DNA from: Streptosporangiaceae bacterium
GTDB taxonomy: Bacteria; Actinomycetota; Actinomycetes; Streptosporangiales; Streptosporangiaceae
NCBI GenBank assembly: GCA_025934375.1
Contig: JAICYD010000013.1
Location: forward strand, 1 to 64,000
Length of the DNA: 64,000 nt
Reading direction: 5' to 3'
Of this stretch, positions 52,213-60,282 are shown in pieces. The notes under the pieces are model-generated. The model was not told the origin of the DNA, ran no database searches, and saw only the letters and a list, made by a program, of their open reading frames with translations. The position numbers and the translations under genes were made by a program. Every line of letters starts with the position of its first letter. Within the stretch, counting starts at the first letter, position 1.

Positions 52213-52566
52213 TTACTCCAGGGGGTCCAGCATGCGTGCCATTGCGGACAGCACGCCAGGCGCGACCCGGCAGTAAACCCAGGTGCCGCGGCGTTCGGAG
52301 GTGATGAGCCCGGCCTCCCGGAGTTTCTTGAGGTGATGGCTGACCGTGGGCTGCGAGACGCCCACGTTCTGAATGTCGCATACGCAGGCTTCCCCGCTCT
52401 GGTGGGCCGCTAGCCGGGAGAACAGGCGCAGGCGCACTGGGTCCGCGAGTGCCTTGAACATGCTGGCCATGCGCTCGGCCTCGGCACTCGAAAGCTCCGC
52501 CGCGCCGAGGGGCGGGCAGGGAAAGTCAACGGCGCTCTCGGCGATGAGTTCCGCTGGAATCGTCAT
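52213..52566 (-). CDS. ArsR/SmtB-family metalloregulator
   Basis: A 117-residue winged-helix repressor. The HTH is VGVSQPTVSHHLKKLREAGLI (about residues 66-86), and the metal site EACVCDIQNV (about 58-67) carries the CVC pair typical of ArsR-type arsenite sensors; the wing is RRGTWVYCRV. It would derepress on As(III)/Sb(III) binding. No ars transporter or reductase is next to it, so its target is elsewhere or is itself. ATG 52566. The 246 bases upstream to 52812 hold no gene. Confidence 0.85.
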   Translation of the reverse strand: MTIPAELIAESAVDFPCPPLGAAELSSAEAERMASMFKALADPVRLRLFSRLAAHQSGEACVCDIQNVGVSQPTVSHHLKKLREAGLITSERRGTWVYCRVAPGVLSAMARMLDPLE

Positions 52567-52812
52567 AGGGCAATACTCACTCGCCCCAGCGGTAGCGTGC
52601 TACCGATCTCGCCATAACGTGACATCACCTATACCTGTGAACCCCGTAGGCGTTCCGATACTCATGGGTAACTACATCGAGCCGTTTGTGGTACCCGTTA
52701 GCCGTCGCGATGCAAGGCGCGCGAAATCGCGCTCTTTACCACATCAAAGCCAGGAGATCGAATCTCTTCGAACAAGAGATGGCCAGGTGGGGAGGGCGGG
52801 GGCCGGGCTGGC

Positions 52813-54999
52813 TCAAAGCAAGGTCAGCTGCTCGTGCGCCGGCGGCGCCGGGGCCGGGGCGGGCGCGGGCAGCCGCGGGATGCCGCGCGCGTCGCGGTTC
52901 GCGCTCTGCTGGCGGGCCGCCCAGGCGCGGCCGACGCCGTAGCGCTCGGCCAGGTCGCGGACCTGCGCGGCGATCCGCGCCTGGTAGGCCTTCGGCGCGT
53001 AGGCGCCGCGCCCGTATAGCTCGCCATAGCGGGGGAGCAGCTCGGGATGGGCGGTGCGCAGCCAGGACAGGAACCACTCGCGGGCCCCCGGGCGCAGGTG
53101 GAGCACGATCGGCGTGACGTGCGCCGCGCCCGCGTCGGCGATCCGGCGGATCGCCGCCTCCAGCTGGGCGGGGGAGTCCGACAGGTACGGCACCACCGGC
53201 CCCATGAGCACGCCGCACCGCAGGCCGTTATCGTTGAGCGTCGCGCAGGCCTCCAGGCGCCGCTCCGGCGCCGGCGTGCCCGGCTCGATGGCCCGCCATA
53301 GCGACTTGTCGACAAACCCCGCCGACACGTTCAGCCCCACGTCGGTCACCTGCGCCGCCTCCAGCAGCAGGTCCAGGTCCCGCAGGATCAGCGTCCCCTT
53401 GGTCAGGATCGAGAACGGGTTGGCCGCGTCGCGCAGCGCCGCGATGATCCCGCGCATCAGCTCATAGCGCCCCTCGGCGCGCTGGTAGCAGTCGACGTTG
53501 GTTCCCATCGCGATGTGCTCGCCGCCCCACGACGGCGAGGCCAGCTTGGCCCGCAGCAGCTCCGGCGCGTTGACCTTGACGATGACCTTGGAGTCGAAGT
53601 CCTGGCCCGCGTCCAGGTCCAGGTACGTATGGGTGCTGCGCGCGAAGCAGTTGTGGCTCACCACCCCGTTCGCGATGAAGTCCCCGGTCCCGGTCGTGAT
53701 GTCGTACATCGGAACCTCAAGCCCGAGCGGCTCGATCGAGGCGACCTTCAGCTTGGCGTCGCTCTTGATCGCGACCCCGTCGATGCTCCGCTTGCGGGTG
53801 ATCGCCGGGTCGGTCGCGTGGAAGAACCGCATGACCTCCCGCAGCCCGCCCCGCAGGCGCACCCCGGCGAGGCCATTGCCGGTCCGGGTCGGCTCCAGTG
53901 CGTACGTGAAGCCAAGTGAGTCCAGCGCCCGGGTGGTCCACTCGATGATCTGCGGGTCGGCGTCGCGCAGGCGCCAGATGCTCCGGCTGCAGCTTCCCTC
54001 AGCGTCGAAGACGCCGGCCAGGAATCCCTTGTACCAGTCGGGGGTCGGCTCCGCCGGCCAGCTGATCAGGTGCAGGATCGTGTCCGCCCAGCCGCGAGCA
54101 CTCGCCCGAATCGCCCGCACCTCCCGGCGCTTGTCGATCGCCGGTGAGCAGCCGGACTCGTCGGTGGGCACCCCGAAGGTCGTCCCCAGGTAATCGCGGG
54201 CCCGGGTGAGCGCCTCCGCGTCCGCCGGGGCGAGGCGGAACCGCCAGGCATCGCCGGACGCGTGGCTATAGCTGCCGTGGTGACCGTCGCCGCGGATCAT
54301 GCCGCACAGGTAGCCGCGCCGGTAGTCCACGCAGTCCTTCGGGCTCTCGGCGAAGCCGCCCATGCCCATCAGCTTGATGTTGACCGTCAGGAACGGGCGC
54401 TGCGCCGGGCCCTGCCCGGCTCCGGTGACATGCTTCCATCCGCGCTCGGACAGGAACCGGTGGTCGCCGCTGGCGACCAGCTGGGTGCCGTCCTCCAGCG
54501 TGATCCGGTAGGCGGGCTTGACCGTGGACCAGTGCGCGAGCACTGTCGTGACCGTGTAGTGCCGGTAGAAGCCGCCCTTGACAGTGCCGTAGATCTGGTC
54601 GCCAACCCTGACATCGGCGAGCGCCTTTGTGCGCCCATCAGCCATGAGGATCGGCGTATCCCCACCTTGGCAGTAGGCGCAGGCATGCTGGCATCCCCGG
54701 TAGGGGTTGATCGTCCAGCGGAAGGACATGCGGGAGGCGGGCGGGACGTGGCTGACGATGGACTTGGCGTGGATCTCGTAGAAGGTCATGCCGCGGAAGC
54801 CCGGGGTGTCGAAGGTGCGGGTCACCGCGTTGCGGGCGAACAGCGGCGGCTCGGGCAGGCTGGCGGGCGGCACCGCGACTCCGGCGCTGCCGGTGCCGGT
54901 GCCGCAAGTCCCGCCCGTGCCTCCCCCGTCTGTACTGCCCCGGTCTGTGCCGCAGGTTCCGTCGGGGGCGTCGTCGATTCGCAGGCTGTCCCAGCGCAT
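52813..54999 (-). CDS. Rv2578c-family radical SAM protein interrupted by an intein
   Basis: A 728-residue precursor. The extein parts (residues 1-109 and 451-728) form an Rv2578c-like radical SAM protein. The iron-sulfur motif CxxxCxxC is GCQHACAYC before the insertion and is completed only after splicing, which joins ACAY to CFARSTHTYLD. The C-terminal part carries GTNVDCYQRAEGRYELMRGII and TLNDNGLRCGVLMGPVVPYLSDS. ATG 54999 (MRWDSLRIDD) matches the family start; an open stretch to 55035 does not. A Gly/Thr-rich segment (residues 14-40) is variable. The function of the family is unknown. Confidence 0.9.
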   Translation of the reverse strand: MRWDSLRIDDAPDGTCGTDRGSTDGGGTGGTCGTGTGSAGVAVPPASLPEPPLFARNAVTRTFDTPGFRGMTFYEIHAKSIVSHVPPASRMSFRWTINPYRGCQHACAYCQGGDTPILMADGRTKALADVRVGDQIYGTVKGGFYRHYTVTTVLAHWSTVKPAYRITLEDGTQLVASGDHRFLSERGWKHVTGAGQGPAQRPFLTVNIKLMGMGGFAESPKDCVDYRRGYLCGMIRGDGHHGSYSHASGDAWRFRLAPADAEALTRARDYLGTTFGVPTDESGCSPAIDKRREVRAIRASARGWADTILHLISWPAEPTPDWYKGFLAGVFDAEGSCSRSIWRLRDADPQIIEWTTRALDSLGFTYALEPTRTGNGLAGVRLRGGLREVMRFFHATDPAITRKRSIDGVAIKSDAKLKVASIEPLGLEVPMYDITTGTGDFIANGVVSHNCFARSTHTYLDLDAGQDFDSKVIVKVNAPELLRAKLASPSWGGEHIAMGTNVDCYQRAEGRYELMRGIIAALRDAANPFSILTKGTLILRDLDLLLEAAQVTDVGLNVSAGFVDKSLWRAIEPGTPAPERRLEACATLNDNGLRCGVLMGPVVPYLSDSPAQLEAAIRRIADAGAAHVTPIVLHLRPGAREWFLSWLRTAHPELLPRYGELYGRGAYAPKAYQARIAAQVRDLAERYGVGRAWAARQQSANRDARGIPRLPAPAPAPAPPAHEQLTLL
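53650..54672 (-). mobile_element. Intein with LAGLIDADG homing endonuclease
   Basis: A 341-residue in-frame insertion. The first residue is a cysteine (CQGGDTPILMADG), block B is LVASGDHRFL, and the end is NGVVSHN followed by Cys +1, so both splice junctions look functional. Two LAGLIDADG dodecapeptides are present, YLCGMIRGDG and FLAGVFDAEG, each with its acidic catalytic residue, suggesting active homing. Insertion occurs exactly at the third cysteine of the host's radical SAM motif: the intein Cys1 takes its place and the +1 Cys restores it after excision. Confidence 0.9.
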
Positions 55000-55229
55000 G
55001 CTTGACAGGATAGAACGACTATTCGATGATAGCAAACATCTGTTCGTACCCGCTGGGTGGGGTGATGTTGTGGTTGCCGTGTGAGGCGGCCGTGAACGCG
55101 GGCCGCGGCCCGCTCCGGCGGGGTCTGAAAACGGCCGGGAACAAACTAAGAACGATTGGATAAACCTCCCGCCGTGGGGGATAGTTAGAGAGTTCCCAAC
55201 TGGCGCGCGGAACGCGGAGGTATGGCGCT

Positions 55230-55526
55230 ATGGCGCTGTCGATGGACGAGCAGCGCATGCTCGCCGAGATTGAGCGGCGGCTTGCCGCGGAGGACCCGGG
55301 CCTGGCGACCCGGCTGTCCTCGTTCAGGCGCCGTCCCGGCCCGACGGCCGGACTGCGCACCCCCCGAGGCCGGATCATCCTGCTCGTGGGCATGCTGTCG
55401 CTGATAGCGGTGATCTCCGTCGTGGTCTACGTGCTAGCTCCGTTGCGCCCGGCGAAAGCGCCGAGTACCCCGCAGACCGCCCATCCCGCCGTCATCGTTC
55501 AGGGCAACGACAACGCGGCACCGTAA
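55230..55526 (+). CDS. DUF3040 membrane protein
   Basis: A 98-residue DUF3040 protein: MALSMDEQRMLAEIERRLAAEDPGLATRL at the start, then one membrane segment (about residues 51-70, ILLVGMLSLIAVISVVVYVL) and a short polar tail ending GNDNAAP. The family is confined to actinobacteria and of unknown function. GGAGG precedes the start. The 230 bases upstream contain no other gene. Confidence 0.85.
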   Translation: MALSMDEQRMLAEIERRLAAEDPGLATRLSSFRRRPGPTAGLRTPRGRIILLVGMLSLIAVISVVVYVLAPLRPAKAPSTPQTAHPAVIVQGNDNAAP

Positions 55527-55619
55527 GGGCCGTAGACCCCCAGCGATCGACAGCAGGTATCAGGCAGCGCGAGCCGTGGCGAGCGCCAGCACGGACAATT
55601 ACCCCATGGATGGTTATTC

Positions 55620-55683
55620 GCGCTGTCTGTGAGACGCGCTGTCTGTGAGGCGCGCAGTCTGTGAAACCCGCTGTCCCTGAATG
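55620..55683. repeat. Four tandem 16-base repeats
   Basis: Units begin GCGCTGTCTGTGAGAC (55620), GCGCTGTCTGTGAGGC (55636), GCGCAGTCTGTGAAAC (55652) and CCGCTGTCCCTGAATG (55668). The first three differ by one to three bases; the fourth is degenerate. They lie between DUF3040 and a converging gene. Confidence 0.75.
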
Positions 55684-55701
55684 GTGCCCCCGCCGGAAAG
55701 G

Positions 55702-56220
55702 CTAAGAGTCTCGCCAGAGCTGGACGAGGTAGCGCTCGACGCCTTCCAGCTTGCGCTTCTCGCGCTGGAAGTCGTCGCTGAGCGGGTCACGGTGCTGGTT
55801 GAACAGATCGGCGTACATCCGCACGACCGCTTCGCGGTAGCGGGCGTACACCCGCACCTCGTAATTGCCGACGCCGCCAGATAGCCGAAGCCGCTGGACC
55901 GCCATGCCCGCCGAGCCCATGTCGACCGACACCTGGCCGCGCAGGTACAGGCGGGCCTTGGCCTCCTCCTCCCAGGCGTCGGGCAGCAGCGGCTGGCCGT
56001 CCCATTCCTCGAGCACGAGCCGGACGTCGACGTCCTGCTGCAGGCTGCCCACCCACAGCTGCTCGCGGCTCGTCGAGATCAGCGCGCCGACCGGCGGCAA
56101 CGGGCTGCCGGGGGCGTCCGGGGTCACCTCGGGGTCATGGATGTGGAACATGCGGCGGTCCGGAAAGACCGGCATGACGAGCTGCAGTAGCCTGCGGCTC
56201 ACGTATCCCCCATCTGGCAC
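55702..56220 (-). CDS. Hypothetical protein
   Basis: A 172-residue soluble protein (or 166 from the GTG at 56202, which has GGGGGA upstream). It opens SRRLLQLVMPVFPDRRMFHIHDPE and ends LEGVERYLVQLWRDS; the middle has REQLWVGSLQQDVDVRLVLEEWDG and YEVRVYARYREAVVRMYADLFNQHRD. I do not recognise a family. Codon use is typical of the region, and it lies divergent from an MFS exporter gene. Confidence 0.65.
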   Translation of the reverse strand: MPDGGYVSRRLLQLVMPVFPDRRMFHIHDPEVTPDAPGSPLPPVGALISTSREQLWVGSLQQDVDVRLVLEEWDGQPLLPDAWEEEAKARLYLRGQVSVDMGSAGMAVQRLRLSGGVGNYEVRVYARYREAVVRMYADLFNQHRDPLSDDFQREKRKLEGVERYLVQLWRDS

Positions 56221-56319
56221 ACTGCAAATTTAAACCGCTGCCACTCGCCGCGCAGGCAGAATGACTGTCGAGAATTTATTGAACACTATCTGTGACGCTA
56301 TTGACTACAGTCTGCATCT

Positions 56320-57960
56320 ATGGGACGTTATATCCGTAACATCACGACGGATCCCCCCGGATGGTGCTCAATGCGGTCGGCTGCTGCTGCCCATGATCAG
56401 CTACCTAACGTTCCGCATAAGCTACAATTTGTAACAAAGGGTCGCGGGGGAGATCCCGGAGCCGGGCAGGCCATCCGGCCGGCGCCGGCGCGGGCGGCGG
56501 ACAGGCAGGTCCCACCGGGCGGGAACCTGGTGCCCGGGGGCTCCTCCGGTAACGGAGCCGCGATCGGCTCCGGAAAGCGCGCGGTGGTGCTGGCGGTCTG
56601 CTGCAGCGCGCTGTTCATGGTGGGCCTGGACAACACCATCGTCAACGTCGGGCTCCCCGCTATCGGGCAGAGCCTGCACACCACCGTGGCCGGCCTGCAG
56701 TGGACCGTCGCCGGCTACACCATCGTGCTGGCCAGCTTGCTGATGTTCTCCGGCGCCGCCGCCGACCGGATCGGCCGCCGGGTGATCTTCCAGGTGGGCC
56801 TGTCGCTGTTCACCCTCGGGTCGTGGCTGTGCAGCCTCGCCCCCAGCCTGGGCTGGCTGATCGCGTTCCGCTTGCTGCAAGGCGCGGGCGGGGCGATGCT
56901 GAACCCGCCCGCGCTGGGCATCATCACGAACACGTTCACCCGGCCCGCCGAGCGCGCCCGGGCGATCGGGGTGTGGGACGGCGTGTTCGGCCTGTCGATG
57001 GCGCTGGGCCCGGTGCTCGGCGGCATCCTGATCGGCACCGTCGGCTGGCGCGGCATCTTCTGGGTCAACATCCCCGTGGGCCTGGCGGCCATCTCGCTGA
57101 CCGCGCTGTTCGTCCCCGACTCGCGTGCCCCCAAGGGCCGCAAGGCCGACCCGGTGGGCCAGTTCCTGGTCATCGTGATGCTCGGCTCGCTCGCCTACGC
57201 GATCATCCAGGGGCCGGAGTACGGCTGGACCTCGCCGAAGATCATCGCGTTCTTCGCGCTGTCGGCCGCGGCGCTGGCCATCTTGCTGGCCTACGAGCCG
57301 CGCCGCGAGGAGCCACTGGTCGACTTCCGGCTGTTCCGCAGCGTCCCGTTCGCCAGCGCCAACCTGGTCGCGATCTGCGCCATCGCGGCGACGGCGGGCT
57401 TCTTGTTCCTCACCAGCTTGTACCTGCAGGACGTGCGCGGCTACAGCGCGGTGCGCGCGGGCCTGACGATCTTGCCGATGCCGGCCGCGATGGCGCTGTG
57501 CGCGCCGCTGTCGGGCCGGATGCTGGCCCGCTCGGGCTCGCGCGGCCCGCTGGTCATCGCGGGCACCGCGCTGACCTTGTCCAGCGCCGCGCTGTCGCAG
57601 CTCACCGACTCCTCGACGATGACCTTCCTGATCATCACCTACGCGCTGTTCGGCGTCGGCGTCGGCATGGTCTCCTCGGCGATCACCAACACGTTCATGT
57701 CCGGGGTGCCGAAGTCGCAGGCGGGCGTCGCGTCCGGGATGAACTCCGCGAGCCGCCAGCTGGGGACCTCGCTCGGCGTCGCGATCGTCGGGTCGGTGCT
57801 GGCGGCGTCGCTGCGCGGCTCGATGCACGCCGGGTTCCTGACCGCCGCCCATCCGGGCTGGTGGGTGATGGCCGGCTGCGGCTACGCGGTCCTCCTGCTC
57901 GGCCTCATCTCAACGACCCAGTGGGCGCGGATGACAGTCAGCCGGGTCCGTTCTGAGTAA
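56320..57960 (+). CDS. MFS drug exporter (DHA2, 14-TM)
   Basis: A 546-codon frame encoding an EmrB/QacA-type major facilitator. Motif A is GAAADRIGRRVIFQVG (about residue 148), and motif C-like AIGVWDGVFGLSMALGPVLGGIL lies at about 220. About 14 hydrophobic segments fill residues 85-540. The N-terminal 80 residues are hydrophilic and lack family character, so the true start probably lies downstream of 56320; no strong ribosome site decides. Proton-driven efflux of hydrophobic drugs is likely. It is outside the cluster, though it could help resistance. Confidence 0.85.
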   Translation: MGRYIRNITTDPPGWCSMRSAAAAHDQLPNVPHKLQFVTKGRGGDPGAGQAIRPAPARAADRQVPPGGNLVPGGSSGNGAAIGSGKRAVVLAVCCSALFMVGLDNTIVNVGLPAIGQSLHTTVAGLQWTVAGYTIVLASLLMFSGAAADRIGRRVIFQVGLSLFTLGSWLCSLAPSLGWLIAFRLLQGAGGAMLNPPALGIITNTFTRPAERARAIGVWDGVFGLSMALGPVLGGILIGTVGWRGIFWVNIPVGLAAISLTALFVPDSRAPKGRKADPVGQFLVIVMLGSLAYAIIQGPEYGWTSPKIIAFFALSAAALAILLAYEPRREEPLVDFRLFRSVPFASANLVAICAIAATAGFLFLTSLYLQDVRGYSAVRAGLTILPMPAAMALCAPLSGRMLARSGSRGPLVIAGTALTLSSAALSQLTDSSTMTFLIITYALFGVGVGMVSSAITNTFMSGVPKSQAGVASGMNSASRQLGTSLGVAIVGSVLAASLRGSMHAGFLTAAHPGWWVMAGCGYAVLLLGLISTTQWARMTVSRVRSE

Positions 57961-57963
57961 AAG

Positions 57964-58188
57964 TCAGCCACATCCGCAGCCGCCGCCGCAGCAGCCACCA
58001 CCACCACCACCGGACGGCATGGCCTGGCCGCCGCGGGAGGCCACCCCGGAGACCGCGACCGTCGATAGCAGCTTGACGGTGTCGTCGTGGCCCTGGGGGC
58101 AGGCGCACGGGGCGGAGGACTCGCTCATCGGGCGAGTCATCTCGAAGGTGTCGCCGCAGGCGCGGCAGCGGTATTCGTATCGGGGCAC
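57964..58188 (-). CDS. FmdB-type zinc ribbon protein
   Basis: A 74-residue protein. It opens VPRYEYRCRACGDTFEMTRPM with the CxxC zinc knuckle, a second cysteine pair in CACPQGH, and a Gly/Cys-rich tail (SGGGGGGCCGGGCGCG). GTG 58188 is the family start; the frame is open to 58281 without matching. FmdB-like proteins may be transcriptional or assembly factors. It converges with the MFS gene, leaving three bases between stops. Confidence 0.85.
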   Translation of the reverse strand: MPRYEYRCRACGDTFEMTRPMSESSAPCACPQGHDDTVKLLSTVAVSGVASRGGQAMPSGGGGGGCCGGGCGCG

Positions 58189-58198
58189 GACGCCGATT

Positions 58199-60094
58199 CT
58201 ACTCGCAGGTCCCGGTTTTGGCCGGGGAGCGCTCTCCGGTTCCCGGCCGGCCGGCACCGTGCCCATTCCCGCCGTGCCCATTCCCGCCGTGCCCGTTGCT
58301 GGCGGCTGCGTTCAGCGGGCGCCCGTTCGGGTGGCCGGCGGGCGCCGGCCGCGGCGCGGAGGGGGTCACGTTCAGCGCGGCCGCGACGGGGCCGGCTTCC
58401 CGTGCCGCCTGCAGTTCCTCGGCCTGCGGGGCCTGCGCGCGGACGGGCTTGCCGCGCAGCAGCGAGACGATCGCCCCGATGACCGACATGATCGCGGCGG
58501 CGGTGAACACGATCATCAGGCCGTGGTGGAACGGGCCGGAGATGAGGGTGGGGAAGAACTGGTTGCCGGTCAGCACGGCGACCGAGTGCGGCGGGAGCGT
58601 GCTGAGCAGGCCGGTCGGGTCGAGCAGGTTGTGCACCGGGTTGTAGCCGAGCATCGCGGCGAACACGGTGGACACCGGCGGCAGGTGGGCGATCGAGGAC
58701 GCGGTCGCCAGCGGGACGCCCTGGGAGGTCAGCCCGGCGGTCAGGGTGCGCGGCAAGGTGTTGGCCAGGCCCGCGATCATCAGCGAGAAGAAGACGCCGA
58801 TGGACAGCGACATGCCGGAGTTCTGGAACGTGGAGCGCATCCCGGAGGCCGCGCCCCGGTGATGGGCGGGGACGCTGGACATGATCGCGGCCGTGTTCGG
58901 CGCGGCGAACAATCCCGAGCCGACCCCGTTGCCGAAGATGAGCACCGCGAAGGCCGGGTACGGGAAGTCGACCGGCAGCAGCATCAGCCCGGTGAAGCAG
59001 CAGGCGGCCAGGAGCAGGCCGCCGGTCGCGAACGGGCGCGCGCCGAACCGGTCGCTCAGCGTCCCGGAGATCGGCCCGGCGATCAGGAACCCGGCGGTCA
59101 GCGGCAGCATGTAGATGCCCGCCCACAGCGGGGTCTGCTCGAAGTCGTAGCCGTGCAGCGGCAGCCAGATGCCGGCCAGCCAGATGACCAGCATGAACTG
59201 CAGGCCGCCGCGGGCGATCGAGCCGAGCAGGCTGGCGACGTTGCCCGCCGCGAACGCGCGGATGCGGAACAGGCCCATCTGGAACATCGGGTCGGTGATC
59301 TTCGTCTCCACCACGCAGAAGGTGGCCAGCAGCGCCACCCCGCCGGCCAGGCCGCCGATGACCAAGGGGTTGCCCCAGCCGGTGGCGGACGTCCCGTAGG
59401 GGCGGATGCCGAAGGTGATCGCGGTCAGCAGCATTGCGGCGCCCGCCGCGAACAGGAGGTTGCCGACCCAGTCGATGCGCGCCTTGCGGGTGACGGCCAG
59501 CTCGCGCAGGCTGACATAGGCCCACACCGTGCCGAACAGCCCGATCGGCACGTTGATCCAGAAGATCAGGCGCCAGTCCCACTCGGCCAGCAGGCCGCCC
59601 AGCAGCAGGCCGACGAACTGGCCGGAGATGCCGGCGACCTGGTTGACGCCCAGCGCCATGCCGCGCTTGTTGGCGGGGAACGCGTCGGTGAGGATGGCGG
59701 CGGTGTTGGCCATGAACATCGCGCCGCCGAACGCCTGCACCATCCGCCAGGCGATCAGCCAGAGCGCGCCGCCGGGGCCGGTCAGCGGGTCCAGGCTGAG
59801 GGCGATCGACGCGGCGGTGAACACGACGAACCCGAGGTTGTAAATGCGCACCCGGCCGAAGATGTCGCCCAGCCTGCCCAGCGTCACGACCAGCACGGAC
59901 TGCACCAGCAGGTAGCCGATGATCATCCACAGCAGGTAGGTGACGTTACCGGGGGTCAGCGGGTTCAGGTGGATCCCGCGGAAGATGGCGGGCATCGCCA
60001 CGATGACGATCGAGGCGTCGATGGTCGCCATCGTCATGCTCAGCGTGGTGTTCGACAGGGCCACCCATTTATAGCGCTCAGATAGTTGTGCCAC
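58199..60094 (-). CDS. MFS drug exporter (DHA2, 14-TM), long C-terminal tail
   Basis: A 631-residue EmrB/QacA-like transporter. The first membrane segment is at about residues 10-30 (WVALSNTTLSMTMATIDASIVIV), with motif A GRLGDIFGRVRIYNLGF (about 72) and a long cytoplasmic tail after residue 560 rich in Ala, Pro, Asn and Gly with a repeated NGHGGNGHGG. The start is GTG 60094, with CATAAT only a few bases upstream, so the message may be leaderless. An inverted repeat overlaps the start codon, suggesting repression by a TetR/MarR-type protein. No such regulator is adjacent. Confidence 0.85.
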   Translation of the reverse strand: MAQLSERYKWVALSNTTLSMTMATIDASIVIVAMPAIFRGIHLNPLTPGNVTYLLWMIIGYLLVQSVLVVTLGRLGDIFGRVRIYNLGFVVFTAASIALSLDPLTGPGGALWLIAWRMVQAFGGAMFMANTAAILTDAFPANKRGMALGVNQVAGISGQFVGLLLGGLLAEWDWRLIFWINVPIGLFGTVWAYVSLRELAVTRKARIDWVGNLLFAAGAAMLLTAITFGIRPYGTSATGWGNPLVIGGLAGGVALLATFCVVETKITDPMFQMGLFRIRAFAAGNVASLLGSIARGGLQFMLVIWLAGIWLPLHGYDFEQTPLWAGIYMLPLTAGFLIAGPISGTLSDRFGARPFATGGLLLAACCFTGLMLLPVDFPYPAFAVLIFGNGVGSGLFAAPNTAAIMSSVPAHHRGAASGMRSTFQNSGMSLSIGVFFSLMIAGLANTLPRTLTAGLTSQGVPLATASSIAHLPPVSTVFAAMLGYNPVHNLLDPTGLLSTLPPHSVAVLTGNQFFPTLISGPFHHGLMIVFTAAAIMSVIGAIVSLLRGKPVRAQAPQAEELQAAREAGPVAAALNVTPSAPRPAPAGHPNGRPLNAAASNGHGGNGHGGNGHGAGRPGTGERSPAKTGTCE

Positions 60095-60103
60095 GACAAC
60101 TAT
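60082..60103. promoter_or_regulatory. Operator-like inverted repeat over the exporter start codon
   Basis: ATAGTTGT (60082-60089) and ACAACTAT (60096-60103) form a perfect 8+8 inverted repeat with a six-base spacer, spanning the GTG start at 60094. The candidate -10 (CATAAT on the minus strand, about 60108-60103) touches it. A further GATCG-TTAG-CGATC palindrome lies next to it, upstream. Confidence 0.6.
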
Positions 60104-60227
60104 TATGATCGCTAACGATCTGAGGGGCGAGCTCGCCTTTCTTACGCTGAGCGTTAGTTCGAGTTACCCGCCGGGCCGCAGCGGTAGGCCCAGGGGCGAG
60201 CGGCTTGTGCTCGTCCCCTGGGGAGGG

Positions 60228-60278
60228 GGCAAGGGGGGCTTCCCCCTTTGCCGGGGGTCGGCAGGGGGCTCGGCCCCC
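60228..60278. repeat. G-run palindromic repeat, copy 2
   Basis: GGCAAGGGGGG-type arm (60228-60238) against CCCCC-TTTGCC (60242-60252), then GGGGGCTCGGCCCCC (60264-60278). It is built like copy 1 (AAGGGGGG...CCCCCCTT followed by a second G-run hairpin). It lies at the 3' end of the aldehyde dehydrogenase gene and could act as its terminator. Confidence 0.5.
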
Positions 60279-60282
60279 GGGG

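Noticed and set aside
52600-52810. A possible tRNA near 52690-52790, suggested by an AGATCGAATCT segment
   Set aside because: The T loop would be too short, no acceptor stem pairs, and no anticodon arm can be drawn.
58019-60085. A 688-codon plus-strand open frame antisense to the MFS exporter gene
   Set aside because: It is a GC-skew shadow. The composition is dominated by Arg, Gly, Asp, Gln and Ala with no domain, while the minus strand encodes an exporter with clear membrane segments.
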